Of a stretch of 64,000 nucleotides of DNA, positions 46,362-55,018 are shown one piece after another. The translations under genes and the position numbers were made by a program. A model generated the notes under the pieces. It did no database searches. It was not told the origin of the DNA and saw only the letters and a list, made by a program, of their open reading frames with translations. The DNA comes from Paenibacillus sp. J45TS6. Its GTDB lineage: Bacteria; Bacillota; Bacilli; Paenibacillales; Paenibacillaceae. The stretch's first letter is position 1. Every line of letters starts with the position of its first letter. The stretch spans positions 124,001 through 188,000 of the forward strand of contig NZ_BOSJ01000005.1 in NCBI RefSeq assembly GCF_018403285.1. The letters are read 5' to 3'.

Positions 46362-48335
46362 ATGAATAATCATATTTCTTATAGCTCTCGGCGGCGTGCT
46401 AAACACACGTTCCCAAAGAAACCCATGTACAAAGAAGCTTTTCAAATTAAGCCTATTCCTTTGAACTGGTTTAGAGGAGTAGGCTCTGCAATTAGTGTAG
46501 GTACACCAGCCCTGTTGGGCGTATTAATGGGGAATCCTGCCTTAGGAATCTTGGCTTCTATAGGAGGATTCACTTTTTTATATGTGTCTAATGAGACCTA
46601 TGCACAGCGTGCTGTTCGATTATTTTGGGTTGCTCTTGGATTGGCATTTTCCTTTGCGCTAGGAGCATTATGCTCTTACAATACAATGTTAACGGTGCTT
46701 ATGTTCGGTATCGTAGGGGGATTATCTACCCTTATGTTTACTCTTTTTCAGATCACGGGACCGAGTGGAATGTTCTTTGTTCTTGCGTATGCAGTAGGTA
46801 CTTCGATGACAGCGAATCTAAATGTCATTCTGCAAGATACTCTCATTCTATTTCTTGGCGGATTGTTTGCTTGGATGGTAGGTATGGCTGGGGTTATTAT
46901 GAATCCTCACCGTACGGAGAGTAAAGCAAGTTCTGCTGTATATTATAGTCTGGCAAATCTACTATCTGCCGTGGGGACTGCACAGTTTACGGATCTGCAG
47001 CACCAAACGGCCTCTCTCATGCAACAGGCGGATCGTACTTTGATGAATTCGAAGTGGTTCGGACGGAAAGATAAACCATACACAGAGAAATTAAGAGCTC
47101 TTAATACACAGGCAAGAGAGATTTTCCTTTCCATACTTGATATCTCCCTAATGCCAAAACATGAAGTAGAAGAACAACTCAGCAATGCTTTACAAATCAT
47201 AGGTGATCAGTTACTTGGAAAAGAAAACGAATCAGGATTTGCAGTGCCCACCTTTGAAGAGGAATTAAATCATTCAATAAAAAACCTGTATCTTAACATT
47301 AACATGGCTGTTGAGATAAACTCAAAAAATGCAATTGATTCTAAAACAGATCCTAAGGACTACAAAACGAAAGCAGGATTTCGCGTGCTATTGAAAAATG
47401 TCTTTACATCTGGGTCAAATGCTCCTTTTATCGCGCTTCGATACGGAATCATACTTGTTATTTCAGCTGCGATTGCATATGGATTTCATTTCGACCGGTC
47501 TTACTGGGTACCTTTATCAAGCGCATCGGTAATGGGCGGAGCAACGTATGTGGCGAGTCTTCATAGAGGTATACAGCGCTCTTTGGGTACCATCATCGGA
47601 ATTATTGTAGGTGCCATCTTATTATGGCTGCACCCTCAATACGTAGCGGTTCCGTTAATACTAGCCAGTCTGCAGTTCGTTGTCGAGCTAATCTATGGTC
47701 GGAATTATTCAATAGCTGTTATCTTTATTACACCGAGCACTTTGTTAATCGGTTCGACTTTACAGCCCGAATTGACAAGCGAATATTTCATTTCTGCGCG
47801 GATCGTTGATATTATCATAGGAAGTGCGGTAGCTATGGTCGGCATTACCTGGTTATGGAGGAAAACGGCTTCGAAAAGATTACCTTCTGTTTTTAAAGAG
47901 GCGGTAGAAAGAGAAGGTGAGCTTTTAGCTGCCATTTTAAACTGTGAAAGTATTGAGGTTAAAAAATCAATCGAAGAAAAGCTTCAAAATGCGCTCATTC
48001 AGCTGAGACTCGTGTATGATAATGCTTTTGCTGAATCGATGAGAAGAAATGCACGTACCACCATTTTATGGCCTGCTGTAGGTGATAGTTTACATCTTGG
48101 CTACATGTTATTAGCTGCGTCTCGTAATGATAACAATATTAGTCATGTTTCAAGTGATCGAATTGAGAAGTATCAACATGGTTTTGCAGTGCTTGCGGAA
48201 TCAATTGAAAATAACAAAAAACCAGTTATGGACATGCCTGAGTTGCCTGAATTCCCTTCGATATATGAAGACATTATGCAGCTTAAGCGTTCACTTCGAG
48301 TCCTTGACTCTTCACTCAATTTCACGAGATTTTAA
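46362..48335 (+). CDS. FUSC-family (aromatic acid/fusaric acid-type) membrane exporter
   Basis: A 657-residue protein with two sets of about five to six membrane spans (about residues 35-175 and 360-510), each followed by a long cytoplasmic helical region, the FUSC/aromatic acid exporter plan. The second set contains RSYWVPLSSASVMGG and HRGIQRSLGTIIGIIVGAIL, a conserved FUSC block. Such proteins expel aromatic or phenolic compounds. It is co-transcribed with the marR-type gene, so induction by its own substrate is the likely logic. A terminator follows. Confidence 0.9.
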   Translation: MNNHISYSSRRRAKHTFPKKPMYKEAFQIKPIPLNWFRGVGSAISVGTPALLGVLMGNPALGILASIGGFTFLYVSNETYAQRAVRLFWVALGLAFSFALGALCSYNTMLTVLMFGIVGGLSTLMFTLFQITGPSGMFFVLAYAVGTSMTANLNVILQDTLILFLGGLFAWMVGMAGVIMNPHRTESKASSAVYYSLANLLSAVGTAQFTDLQHQTASLMQQADRTLMNSKWFGRKDKPYTEKLRALNTQAREIFLSILDISLMPKHEVEEQLSNALQIIGDQLLGKENESGFAVPTFEEELNHSIKNLYLNINMAVEINSKNAIDSKTDPKDYKTKAGFRVLLKNVFTSGSNAPFIALRYGIILVISAAIAYGFHFDRSYWVPLSSASVMGGATYVASLHRGIQRSLGTIIGIIVGAILLWLHPQYVAVPLILASLQFVVELIYGRNYSIAVIFITPSTLLIGSTLQPELTSEYFISARIVDIIIGSAVAMVGITWLWRKTASKRLPSVFKEAVEREGELLAAILNCESIEVKKSIEEKLQNALIQLRLVYDNAFAESMRRNARTTILWPAVGDSLHLGYMLLAASRNDNNISHVSSDRIEKYQHGFAVLAESIENNKKPVMDMPELPEFPSIYEDIMQLKRSLRVLDSSLNFTRF

Positions 48336-48370
48336 TTCTCCTCATATGATATAAAAGAATACCGAATATG

Positions 48371-48408
48371 AAGCGTCGCAGGAAATCAATCCTGAGGCGC
48401 TTTTTTTA
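48371..48408 (+). terminator. Terminator of the MarR-FUSC operon
   Basis: AAGCGTCGCAGG and CCTGAGGCGCTT form the stem (one mismatch) and are followed by a T-run. Confidence 0.88.
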
Positions 48409-48518
48409 TTTATGTGACGAAAGATTTTAACCAATTATCCGGAATAGTCAAACGACGGCTTAATTGTTAAAACATTTTCTTTCATAGGTTATCTTTCGAC
48501 TATATTCGAAATAAAGGC

Positions 48519-48549
48519 TTGAAAGTTACGTAACGTCATTCATTATAAT
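48519..48549 (+). promoter_or_regulatory. MerR-type promoter with 19-bp spacer
   Basis: TTGAAA (48519-48524) and TATAAT (48544-48549) are separated by 19 bp, the over-long spacing typical of promoters activated by MerR proteins through DNA twisting. The spacer contains the palindrome GTTACGTAAC. A MerR-family gene lies 220 bp downstream, so self-activation is likely. Confidence 0.65.
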
Positions 48550-48602
48550 GGCACTATTGATAATCTTTGAATAGAAACCGCTTAATAAAAGGGGATGGGC
48601 AC

Positions 48603-48743
48603 ATGAAGAAAGAAGACATGATTATATATGGATGCGTAATTATCGGTGCAGGAATTGGTCTTTTTATTGATCACCCGCTGCCAGCGGTATGTATCGGTCT
48701 TGGAGCAGGCTATCTAATCAATTTCATGATGAGTAGGAAGTAA
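48603..48743 (+). CDS. 46-residue glycine-rich membrane protein
   Basis: ATG at 48603 is preceded by AAAAGGGG 8 bp upstream; the frame runs to TAA at 48741. The protein has one or two short hydrophobic, Gly-rich segments (IIYGCVIIGAGIGLFI, VCIGLGAGYLI) with a basic end (MMSRK). No family is recognised. It is the first gene after the MerR-type promoter and lies 24 bp before the merR-like gene, so it probably belongs to that operon. Confidence 0.6.
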   Translation: MKKEDMIIYGCVIIGAGIGLFIDHPLPAVCIGLGAGYLINFMMSRK

Positions 48744-48767
48744 TCAGAAGTTTGGAGGCATGAGAAA

Positions 48768-49547
48768 ATGATACATATAAAAAACTTAGCAGAGCAAACA
48801 AATATTACAGTGAGAACGCTGCGTTACTATGAACAAATTGGACTTTTGGTATCTTCCTCCAAAACAGAAGGAGGACATCGGCTATATACAGAGGGAGATT
48901 TACAAAAGCTTCAGCAAATTCAATTTTATAAAAACATGGGGTATCGACTTTCAGATATTAAAGAGATGTTAACTGATCCTGAGTGGAATTGGAGTGATGG
49001 GTTAGCCAATCAGTTAACATTTATTTTGGAAGAGCAATCAAGGTTAAATGAAATGGAGCAAACCTTACGTGCGTTAGTAAGTGGCATTGCCGTCGAGGAA
49101 GGGAATCAGGAAAAAGCAATTCAACAGCTGATTAAGTTATCTTTGCAAGATAAAAGAGGACTTGATCAATATAGAAAATCGACATTTACGGATGCTGAAC
49201 TGGGTCTATGGGCTAAACTGCCGAAAATGAGTGTGGGCAATCCTGAGTCTATGGAATGGATAGCCCTTGTTGGCCTATTAACGAAATACTATACGTGTAA
49301 GGAACCGTTATCATCACCTTGTGTGCAAAATGTTATTCGGAGAATGCTGGAGAAACAAGAAGAGGAGTATGGAGGTCAAGACGCCTTTATCGATAAGTTA
49401 TGGGAAATGCGAAAAAATCCATCAGCGTCTGAACAACTGGGGTTATACCCCATTAAATCGGAAGTCCTTGAATATATGGACCAGGCTTACGGAATTTTTA
49501 TATCTAGCGTTGAACAAACAAGTACCGAGGAGGGAGGCCGCACATGA
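48768..49547 (+). CDS. MerR-family transcriptional regulator
   Basis: A 259-residue protein. Residues 1-70 are a MerR DNA-binding domain (IKNLAEQTNITVRTLRYYEQIGLL, GGHRLYTEGDLQKLQQIQFYKNMGY), followed by a dimerisation helix (about 80-125) and a C-terminal domain of about 130 residues that would sense a ligand (TipAS-like in size). Its stop overlaps the start of the next gene by 4 bp, so it is coupled to a membrane exporter, its likely target. A 19-bp-spacer promoter lies upstream of the operon. Confidence 0.92.
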   Translation: MIHIKNLAEQTNITVRTLRYYEQIGLLVSSSKTEGGHRLYTEGDLQKLQQIQFYKNMGYRLSDIKEMLTDPEWNWSDGLANQLTFILEEQSRLNEMEQTLRALVSGIAVEEGNQEKAIQQLIKLSLQDKRGLDQYRKSTFTDAELGLWAKLPKMSVGNPESMEWIALVGLLTKYYTCKEPLSSPCVQNVIRRMLEKQEEEYGGQDAFIDKLWEMRKNPSASEQLGLYPIKSEVLEYMDQAYGIFISSVEQTSTEEGGRT

Positions 49548-50200
49548 ACACTGAACTGTTACTCATGATCGGTGGATTATCCCTACTTGATACCCTTAGT
49601 CCAGCCACATTAGGGGTCACTGTATATTTACTTCTAACTGAAAAGAAAAAAGTAGGTTTGAAATTAATGGTATATTTATTTACAGTCATTGGATTTTATT
49701 TTAGCGCAGGTGTGGCAATCAAGTTAGGATTTGGATTCTTTTTCGAAGTGTTCTCTACGTTCTTACAGAATCGTGTGGTCAGCTGGATGCTATTTATTGT
49801 AGGTGGGATTTTGTTTATTTGGAGTTTTTATGTTCCGAAAAGAAAGAAGTCTTCCTATACAAATCCAATAACCAAAACGAATTCGAGAATGATCGCACTA
49901 GGAGTAACAACGTCACTTGTAGAAGTGGGGACAGCTCTTCCTTATTTCACTGCCATTGCTCTTATGACTAATTCAGGTTTGGTATGGTATGAGTGGCTCC
50001 CATTACTGTTCGCTTATAATGTAGTCATGGTACTCCCGCCATTCATTTTGTACATGTTATATATGTTATTAGGTTCAGTAATGCAGAAGCCTTTAAAGTT
50101 CATCCAAAATCAGATGTCGAAGAGTTCAAGCTCACTCGCTTCGTGGATCATGTGTATTGTTGGGTTGTTATTAATGCTTTATAGTGTGGATTATTTATAA
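49544..50200 (+). CDS. GAP-family (LysE-clan) membrane protein
   Basis: A 218-residue protein with six hydrophobic segments. The first, LLMIGGLSLLDTLSPATLGVTVYLL, and the fourth, LGVTTSLVEVGTALPYFTAIALM, are typical of the GAP/Sap family in the LysE exporter clan. Function is unknown but export of a small solute is probable. It overlaps the merR-like gene by 4 bp, so it is likely induced by that regulator. Confidence 0.78.
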   Translation: MNTELLLMIGGLSLLDTLSPATLGVTVYLLLTEKKKVGLKLMVYLFTVIGFYFSAGVAIKLGFGFFFEVFSTFLQNRVVSWMLFIVGGILFIWSFYVPKRKKSSYTNPITKTNSRMIALGVTTSLVEVGTALPYFTAIALMTNSGLVWYEWLPLLFAYNVVMVLPPFILYMLYMLLGSVMQKPLKFIQNQMSKSSSSLASWIMCIVGLLLMLYSVDYL

Positions 50201-50329
50201 CTAGAAAATGATAACGGAGTTTTTATTAGAGAATTATTGTTAAAGAAAGAAACATTCATTGGATCCGTGGTGTTTAGATATTGATTCATTTTTAAAAAAG
50301 AAAAAATCAAGTAGAATAGAGGGATTTTT

Positions 50330-50668
50330 ATGGTTGGAAGGATGTTTGGAAGGAATGAATCGAAAGATGAATATGAAAATCAAGGGCTAGGGAATGAATC
50401 TCTAGGCCTTGAAACGTCAAAATATGCAGAACAAAGCACAGACCCAAGTCTCTACAGTGTACTAATCCATTTCACTCCACAAGCACCGTTTATCTATCTT
50501 ATTGAAAATGATGTATTCGAAGTAAACGCGGGAGTTGCTTTCATAGATTCTGATTTGCAAATCGCAGGTGCTTTTGTTTGTCAAAATGGATTGAAAACGA
50601 TAGAAGAAGTCGAAGATTTTATAAAAGATTATCAATTAATTAATCCCATTCGGATAGACTACTGCTAA
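50330..50668 (+). CDS. Hypothetical protein
   Basis: A 112-residue cytoplasmic protein, not recognised. The first 35 residues are polar and probably disordered (NESKDEYENQGLGNESLG). The rest has an alternating hydrophobic pattern (SLYSVLIHFTPQAPFIYLIE, VNAGVAFIDSDLQIAGAFVC) that suggests a small beta-rich fold. The start could also be the ATG at 50342. A terminator lies 100 bp after the stop. Confidence 0.5.
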   Translation: MVGRMFGRNESKDEYENQGLGNESLGLETSKYAEQSTDPSLYSVLIHFTPQAPFIYLIENDVFEVNAGVAFIDSDLQIAGAFVCQNGLKTIEEVEDFIKDYQLINPIRIDYC

Positions 50669-50768
50669 GAATCTAATAAATCCAATTATTCAGATGAAAT
50701 GCAGATGTTCATGGATTTTTTAAGATAATGTAGCGATAAACCAGAATAAAATGAATCTTTGAGTTTTC

Positions 50769-50798
50769 TCCCCGTCACATGGTTACGGGGACTTTTTG
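50769..50798 (+). terminator. Terminator
   Basis: CCCCGT and ACGGGG pair around a 9-base loop and are followed by ACTTTTTG. It ends the hypothetical gene before the two-component operon. Confidence 0.75.
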
Positions 50799-50916
50799 CG
50801 TTGATTTCAAAGATTTATGAATTAAATTTTAGAGAATCCAATATATGGTCAATTTGAATAGAGTTGTGTTAACATTTGCACTAACTAATTAAATAGCGTT
50901 TATAGAAGGGGATCCC

Positions 50917-52401
50917 ATGTCGATTCGATTAAAAATGCTGCTATCCTTTACGAGCATGTTTCTTATAAGTCTGCTCTTTATTCTACTTACGGCAAGTCTT
51001 TATACGATTGCGGCGACAGGAGATCTTCAAAGCTTTCGCGATATTTATAAGGTGCACTATCAGGTCAATCCATTGACTGAACAGGGAGAATCGATCTTCC
51101 AAGAGATGAAGTTTTTAGCCAAAAACGATCCGGACGCATTGCAAAATAAAGTTCTGCTGCGTGAATATGACATGAAGCTTCGAGCCGAGAAATCGGGCCT
51201 CTATGTCAGGCGTGAAGACAGCCAGATCTTCGAATCACTGACCTTTCATCAGCCGGAACTAAAGCAGGCGCTTCCTGCGTATGATCTGAACAATTATCAG
51301 ATCCGCAGCACCTTTAACATTAGTGAAAGATTCTATGCTTATGCGAAATTTGATTTTCAGTATTCGGATGGGAAGCGGGGAAGCGTCTTTGTAATTCGGG
51401 AAAGAAGTCCTTTTGCGGAGCTTACTCGTAAGCTGCTGCCAATGATGTCGCTACTGCTGATCGGCGTACTTATCATAGCTAACCTGCTATTATTCCGCTG
51501 GATTACTCGCAGCTTTATTAAACCCTTACATCAATTAAGGAACTCTGCAGAACAAATCAAGGAAGGTAATCTTGCCTTCAAACTCGAGCTGAGTTCAAAT
51601 GACGAGGTTGGCCAACTGAGTGAAGCCTTTGAGAGTATGCGGAATCAATTACAGCAGTCCAATGAACTTCGACAGCAAGATGAAGCGAATCGTAAGGAAC
51701 TCATTTCCAACATTTCGCATGATCTCCGAACGCCGCTAACCAATATAAAAGGATACATTGAGGGCATACGTGACGGAGTGGCGAATACACCCGAGAAAAT
51801 GGAGACATATGTGAATATCATCCATTCAAAAGCCGTCAGCATGGACAAGTTGGTGGATGAATTATTTTTATATTCGAAACTCGACCTTAATCAGGAACCT
51901 TTCTTATTTAAAGTGGTGGACATTGTCGATTTCCTCGAAGACAGCATTGAAGAACTCAGATACGATCTAGAGGACAAGCAGGTTGCCTTTGATTGGGATA
52001 ACCAAGCTACTGGACCCGTTATGGTTTCTGTGGATCTGGATAAATTAAAGCGTACGGTTGTCAACGTAGTAGATAATGCACTCAAATATATGGACAACAA
52101 TAGCAAGCGACTCAGCATTACGCTTCAAGCAGATTTGGAATGGATAACAATGGTGTTCAAGGATAATGGCAGAGGTATACCAGAGGAGGCTTTGCCTCAT
52201 ATATTCGAACGATTTTACCGAGCAGAACAATCTCGTAATTCTTCAACAGGCGGTAGTGGGTTAGGGCTCGCCATTGCCCGCCAAATTATCGATGGGCACG
52301 GGGGCTTCATCTGGGCGAATAGTAAACCCAATATAGGTACGACGATCTATATCCAACTGAAAAGGCTGACTAACGAGGAGACAGGGAATGGAAATGGCTA
52401 A
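50917..52401 (+). CDS. Sensor histidine kinase
   Basis: A 494-residue membrane kinase. Spans lie at about residues 8-28 and 175-196, with a roughly 145-residue extracytoplasmic sensing region between them. A HAMP domain follows (about 197-250), then a HisKA domain with phospho-acceptor His268 (ELISNISHDLRTPL) and an ATPase domain with the N box (NVVDNALKYM), G1 (FKDNGRGIPEE), F box (IFERFYRAE) and G2 (GGSGLGLAIA). Its stop overlaps the next gene by 14 bp, so it is coupled to the response regulator. The signal is unknown. Confidence 0.95.
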   Translation: MSIRLKMLLSFTSMFLISLLFILLTASLYTIAATGDLQSFRDIYKVHYQVNPLTEQGESIFQEMKFLAKNDPDALQNKVLLREYDMKLRAEKSGLYVRREDSQIFESLTFHQPELKQALPAYDLNNYQIRSTFNISERFYAYAKFDFQYSDGKRGSVFVIRERSPFAELTRKLLPMMSLLLIGVLIIANLLLFRWITRSFIKPLHQLRNSAEQIKEGNLAFKLELSSNDEVGQLSEAFESMRNQLQQSNELRQQDEANRKELISNISHDLRTPLTNIKGYIEGIRDGVANTPEKMETYVNIIHSKAVSMDKLVDELFLYSKLDLNQEPFLFKVVDIVDFLEDSIEELRYDLEDKQVAFDWDNQATGPVMVSVDLDKLKRTVVNVVDNALKYMDNNSKRLSITLQADLEWITMVFKDNGRGIPEEALPHIFERFYRAEQSRNSSTGGSGLGLAIARQIIDGHGGFIWANSKPNIGTTIYIQLKRLTNEETGNGNG

Positions 52402-53086
52402 CATTTTGATTATTGAAGACGAAACAACGATCGCGCAACTGGAACGGGACTATTTTGAGCTCAACGGATTTTCTGTGGAGCTGTGTCATACCGGCGATGA
52501 AGGGCTGCAGCTGGCTTTAAAGGAAAACTATGGTCTCATTATTGTTGACCTGATGCTTCCGGGTTTGGATGGATTTGAATTATGCAGGCGCATTCGTGAG
52601 GTAAAAGAGGTGCCGATCCTGGTCGTCTCTGCTAAGAAGGAGGAGATTGATAAAATCCGGACTTTCAATCTCGGTGTTGATGATTTCATTACGAAACCGT
52701 TTAGCCCAAGCGAACTCGTTGCAAGAGCAAAGGCTCATCTGACTCGATATGAGAGATTACTTGGGAAAAGAAATTCTGCTGAACAAGATGAAATCCATAT
52801 TCGCGGGCTGCATATCGACAAGGCGTCACGCCGTGTGTTCGTGAGTGGCGAAGAAGTAGCGATTACGACGAAAGAATTTGATTTACTTGTATTTCTGGCG
52901 AGTCATCCAAACCGCGTATTTAGCAAATCAGATCTGTTCGAACGAATCTGGAATATGGACTCTAGCGGAGATATCGCAACGGTTACTGTGCATATTCGTA
53001 AACTTCGCGGGAAACTAGAAGCTGATCCTAAGAATCCGGAATATATTGAAACCGTGTGGGGCGCCGGTTACCGGTTTACTGCATAA
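52388..53086 (+). CDS. OmpR-family response regulator
   Basis: A 232-residue regulator with a receiver domain (acidic residues in IIEDE, phospho-acceptor Asp54 in LIIVDLMLPGLDG, Lys in ITKPFSPSEL) and a C-terminal winged helix (about 135-230; TKEFDLLVFLASHPNRVFSK, VTVHIRKLRGKLE). It overlaps the kinase gene by 14 bp and is its partner. The gene order is kinase first, less usual for OmpR pairs. The SLH protein gene begins 112 bp downstream and may be a target. GGAG lies 6 bp before the ATG. Confidence 0.95.
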   Translation: MEMANILIIEDETTIAQLERDYFELNGFSVELCHTGDEGLQLALKENYGLIIVDLMLPGLDGFELCRRIREVKEVPILVVSAKKEEIDKIRTFNLGVDDFITKPFSPSELVARAKAHLTRYERLLGKRNSAEQDEIHIRGLHIDKASRRVFVSGEEVAITTKEFDLLVFLASHPNRVFSKSDLFERIWNMDSSGDIATVTVHIRKLRGKLEADPKNPEYIETVWGAGYRFTA

Positions 53087-53198
53087 GTTTCGATAAAAAT
53101 TAGACGCAGTTTATATTTTGTTAATGTTTTTATCCTAGGGAGTTTCTTTTTATCCTCTATTCTTTAGTTACAGCCAACAAATAGAGGAGGATTTTAAC

Positions 53199-54629
53199 AT
53201 GAAACCTACAGCAAATAAAATCGCCGCATTTTTAACCATAACTGCCTTGGCAGCAGGAGCACTGCCACTAACCACAAATCATGCACATGCAGCTACATAC
53301 GTTGCTAACTCTGCCGTAACAACAGCTCAGCTTACCAATCAGCAGATTGAAGCAGCAGTTAAGGAATTGAACAATCTCGGTATCATGAATGGATATATAG
53401 ACCGTTCAATGGGAGAACATCAAACGATTAGCCGAGCCGAATTGGCGACACTCGTATATAAAACCTTTCATCTGAAGGACAAGACAGGAGAGAATGCAGA
53501 ATTAACGGACGTAAATCCGAACGCATGGTATGCGCCGTATGCGTCGAAGGTTGCTGGACTTGGCATAATGGAGACAAGTAACGGCCAATTCAATCCGCAT
53601 AGTCAAGTGTCGGATGCAGAACTCGCACAGGTTGTATCTAAAGCACTGCAACGGGATGTAAAATCGGTTCACTACTGGATGAGTGCTTTCTATGTAGATA
53701 ATAGCTCAGCAACGCGCGGTGAAACGGCAGTTCTACTGCAGACGGCTCGTCAGGCGATTTCATCCGAACGTGCTCAGATCAAAAGCGTAAGATCACTAAA
53801 TGCAATTACGTTAATCGTTACTTTCGATAAACCACTGAGGGCAGAGGATGAAGTGTTCACCAAGGCTCAGACGGATTTTGCATTTAGCGGGGGGCTGACA
53901 CTGACGAATATGCCTCGGCTGAAAACCGGATCGATTGCAACATATATCGTTCCGACGTCCGTTCAGAAAGCGGGGGAAGTGTACAACCTTACCTATAAAG
54001 GCCAAGCAGCAGGAACATTTGAGGGAAGTGGAACAAAGGTAAACATGACAACAGTTAGCCAACTAACGAACGATACTTTCGAGATTGCAGCGCTTCAAGA
54101 GAACGGAGTCGTTGACTATGGTTATATTATTTCGGCATACAGCGGTGGTCGAGGGGCCAATGCGTTTGTGCTGGATGATCGTGAGCAAGCCGGAGGGAAA
54201 ACGTATCAGATCATCCCTTCCATGCAGGCAAGACAAGTGATGATTACACCCGATGGTGGCGAACCGATCGTTGCCAAATATGTCCCGTTCACGCAATCAA
54301 CGGATGGTAAGCAAGAACCGAAATTCCGCTTGCCAGTAGGTGAAACCTTAATCCCTGGAATTAAATATACAGTATCTTCTGATTGGGCCAACATCAATAT
54401 TGCTTCGTTCATAGCGAAGTCATTCGATCCACTGCAGGTTACAAGTGCTAAGGCTCTAAGCGAAACTTCGATTAAAGTGAGTCTTGCAGAAGATCCTGGT
54501 GATGAGCTATTTTCAGGCCGAAGCGTTACGCTAACATCGCCGAGTGGTGACGTGCTGACAGCCACGTACAAATATTCGAGCCGCAAAGGCCTGCGGGCGT
54601 ATTCGATCTCGGCAAGAATGAAAAATTGA
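53199..54629 (+). CDS. Secreted SLH-domain protein, 3' end frameshifted
   Basis: A 476-residue frame with a signal peptide (about 1-33) and three SLH segments (about 38-185: IEAAVKELNNLGIMNGYI, WYAPYASKVAGLGIM, then a degenerate third), followed by Ig-like repeats (IKSVRSLNAITLIVTFDKPL, VTSAKALSETSIKVSL). SLH modules bind wall polymers. The frame ends LRAYSISARMKN, but frame -1 from about 54590 continues in coding style to TAA at 54706, ending KLIPGTVYTVAPVGDWGAAS and beyond. That echoes TLIPGIKYTVSSDWANI in the intact frame. One missing base near 54575-54600 explains both. AGAGGAGG precedes the ATG. Confidence 0.85.
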   Translation: MKPTANKIAAFLTITALAAGALPLTTNHAHAATYVANSAVTTAQLTNQQIEAAVKELNNLGIMNGYIDRSMGEHQTISRAELATLVYKTFHLKDKTGENAELTDVNPNAWYAPYASKVAGLGIMETSNGQFNPHSQVSDAELAQVVSKALQRDVKSVHYWMSAFYVDNSSATRGETAVLLQTARQAISSERAQIKSVRSLNAITLIVTFDKPLRAEDEVFTKAQTDFAFSGGLTLTNMPRLKTGSIATYIVPTSVQKAGEVYNLTYKGQAAGTFEGSGTKVNMTTVSQLTNDTFEIAALQENGVVDYGYIISAYSGGRGANAFVLDDREQAGGKTYQIIPSMQARQVMITPDGGEPIVAKYVPFTQSTDGKQEPKFRLPVGETLIPGIKYTVSSDWANINIASFIAKSFDPLQVTSAKALSETSIKVSLAEDPGDELFSGRSVTLTSPSGDVLTATYKYSSRKGLRAYSISARMKN

Positions 54630-54788
54630 TTCCCGGCACAGTTTATACGGTAGCACCAGTCGGTGACTGGGGAGCCGCTTCATCGGTAACAGTGATTTAT
54701 GAATAAGAGAGGTAATATGAGAGAATAACCAATCATTCCTATAATATAAAGCTTAAACATGAGTGGTTGAGGGAAAATGTACGCATAA

Positions 54789-54815
54789 AGAGTCGCCTAT
54801 ATGGCGGCTTTTTTT
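54789..54815 (+). terminator. Terminator of the SLH protein gene
   Basis: AGTCGCC and GGCGGCT form the stem around TATAT with seven T after it, the same design as the hairpins at about 5.56 and 39.5 kb. Confidence 0.88.
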
Positions 54816-54862
54816 ATGGGAACAACCTTCTATTATTGAATGGATATGAAAATAAAATAAAT

Positions 54863-54899
54863 GTAACGTTATCTAATCTGTAACGTCATTTATTATATT
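54863..54899 (+). repeat. Two TAACGT direct repeats and a -10-like box
   Basis: GTAACGTTAT and GTAACGTCAT are about 18 bp apart; TATATT follows at 54894-54899. The stretch GTAACGTCATT-ATTATA is almost the same as in the MerR-type promoter at 48.53 kb, so the two promoters may share a regulator. The rest of the 303-bp gap holds only the terminator at 54.8 kb. Confidence 0.4.
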
Positions 54900-55018
54900 C
54901 GACTATTTACAGGAGGTGGAATGAACAGTGTATAGTAAACGTTGTTAATAGAAAAGCGAATATATGGATCCTAATGGCTGGAGGATAAATGCGGCTAAGA
55001 TGATAAGGGATGTGGCAC

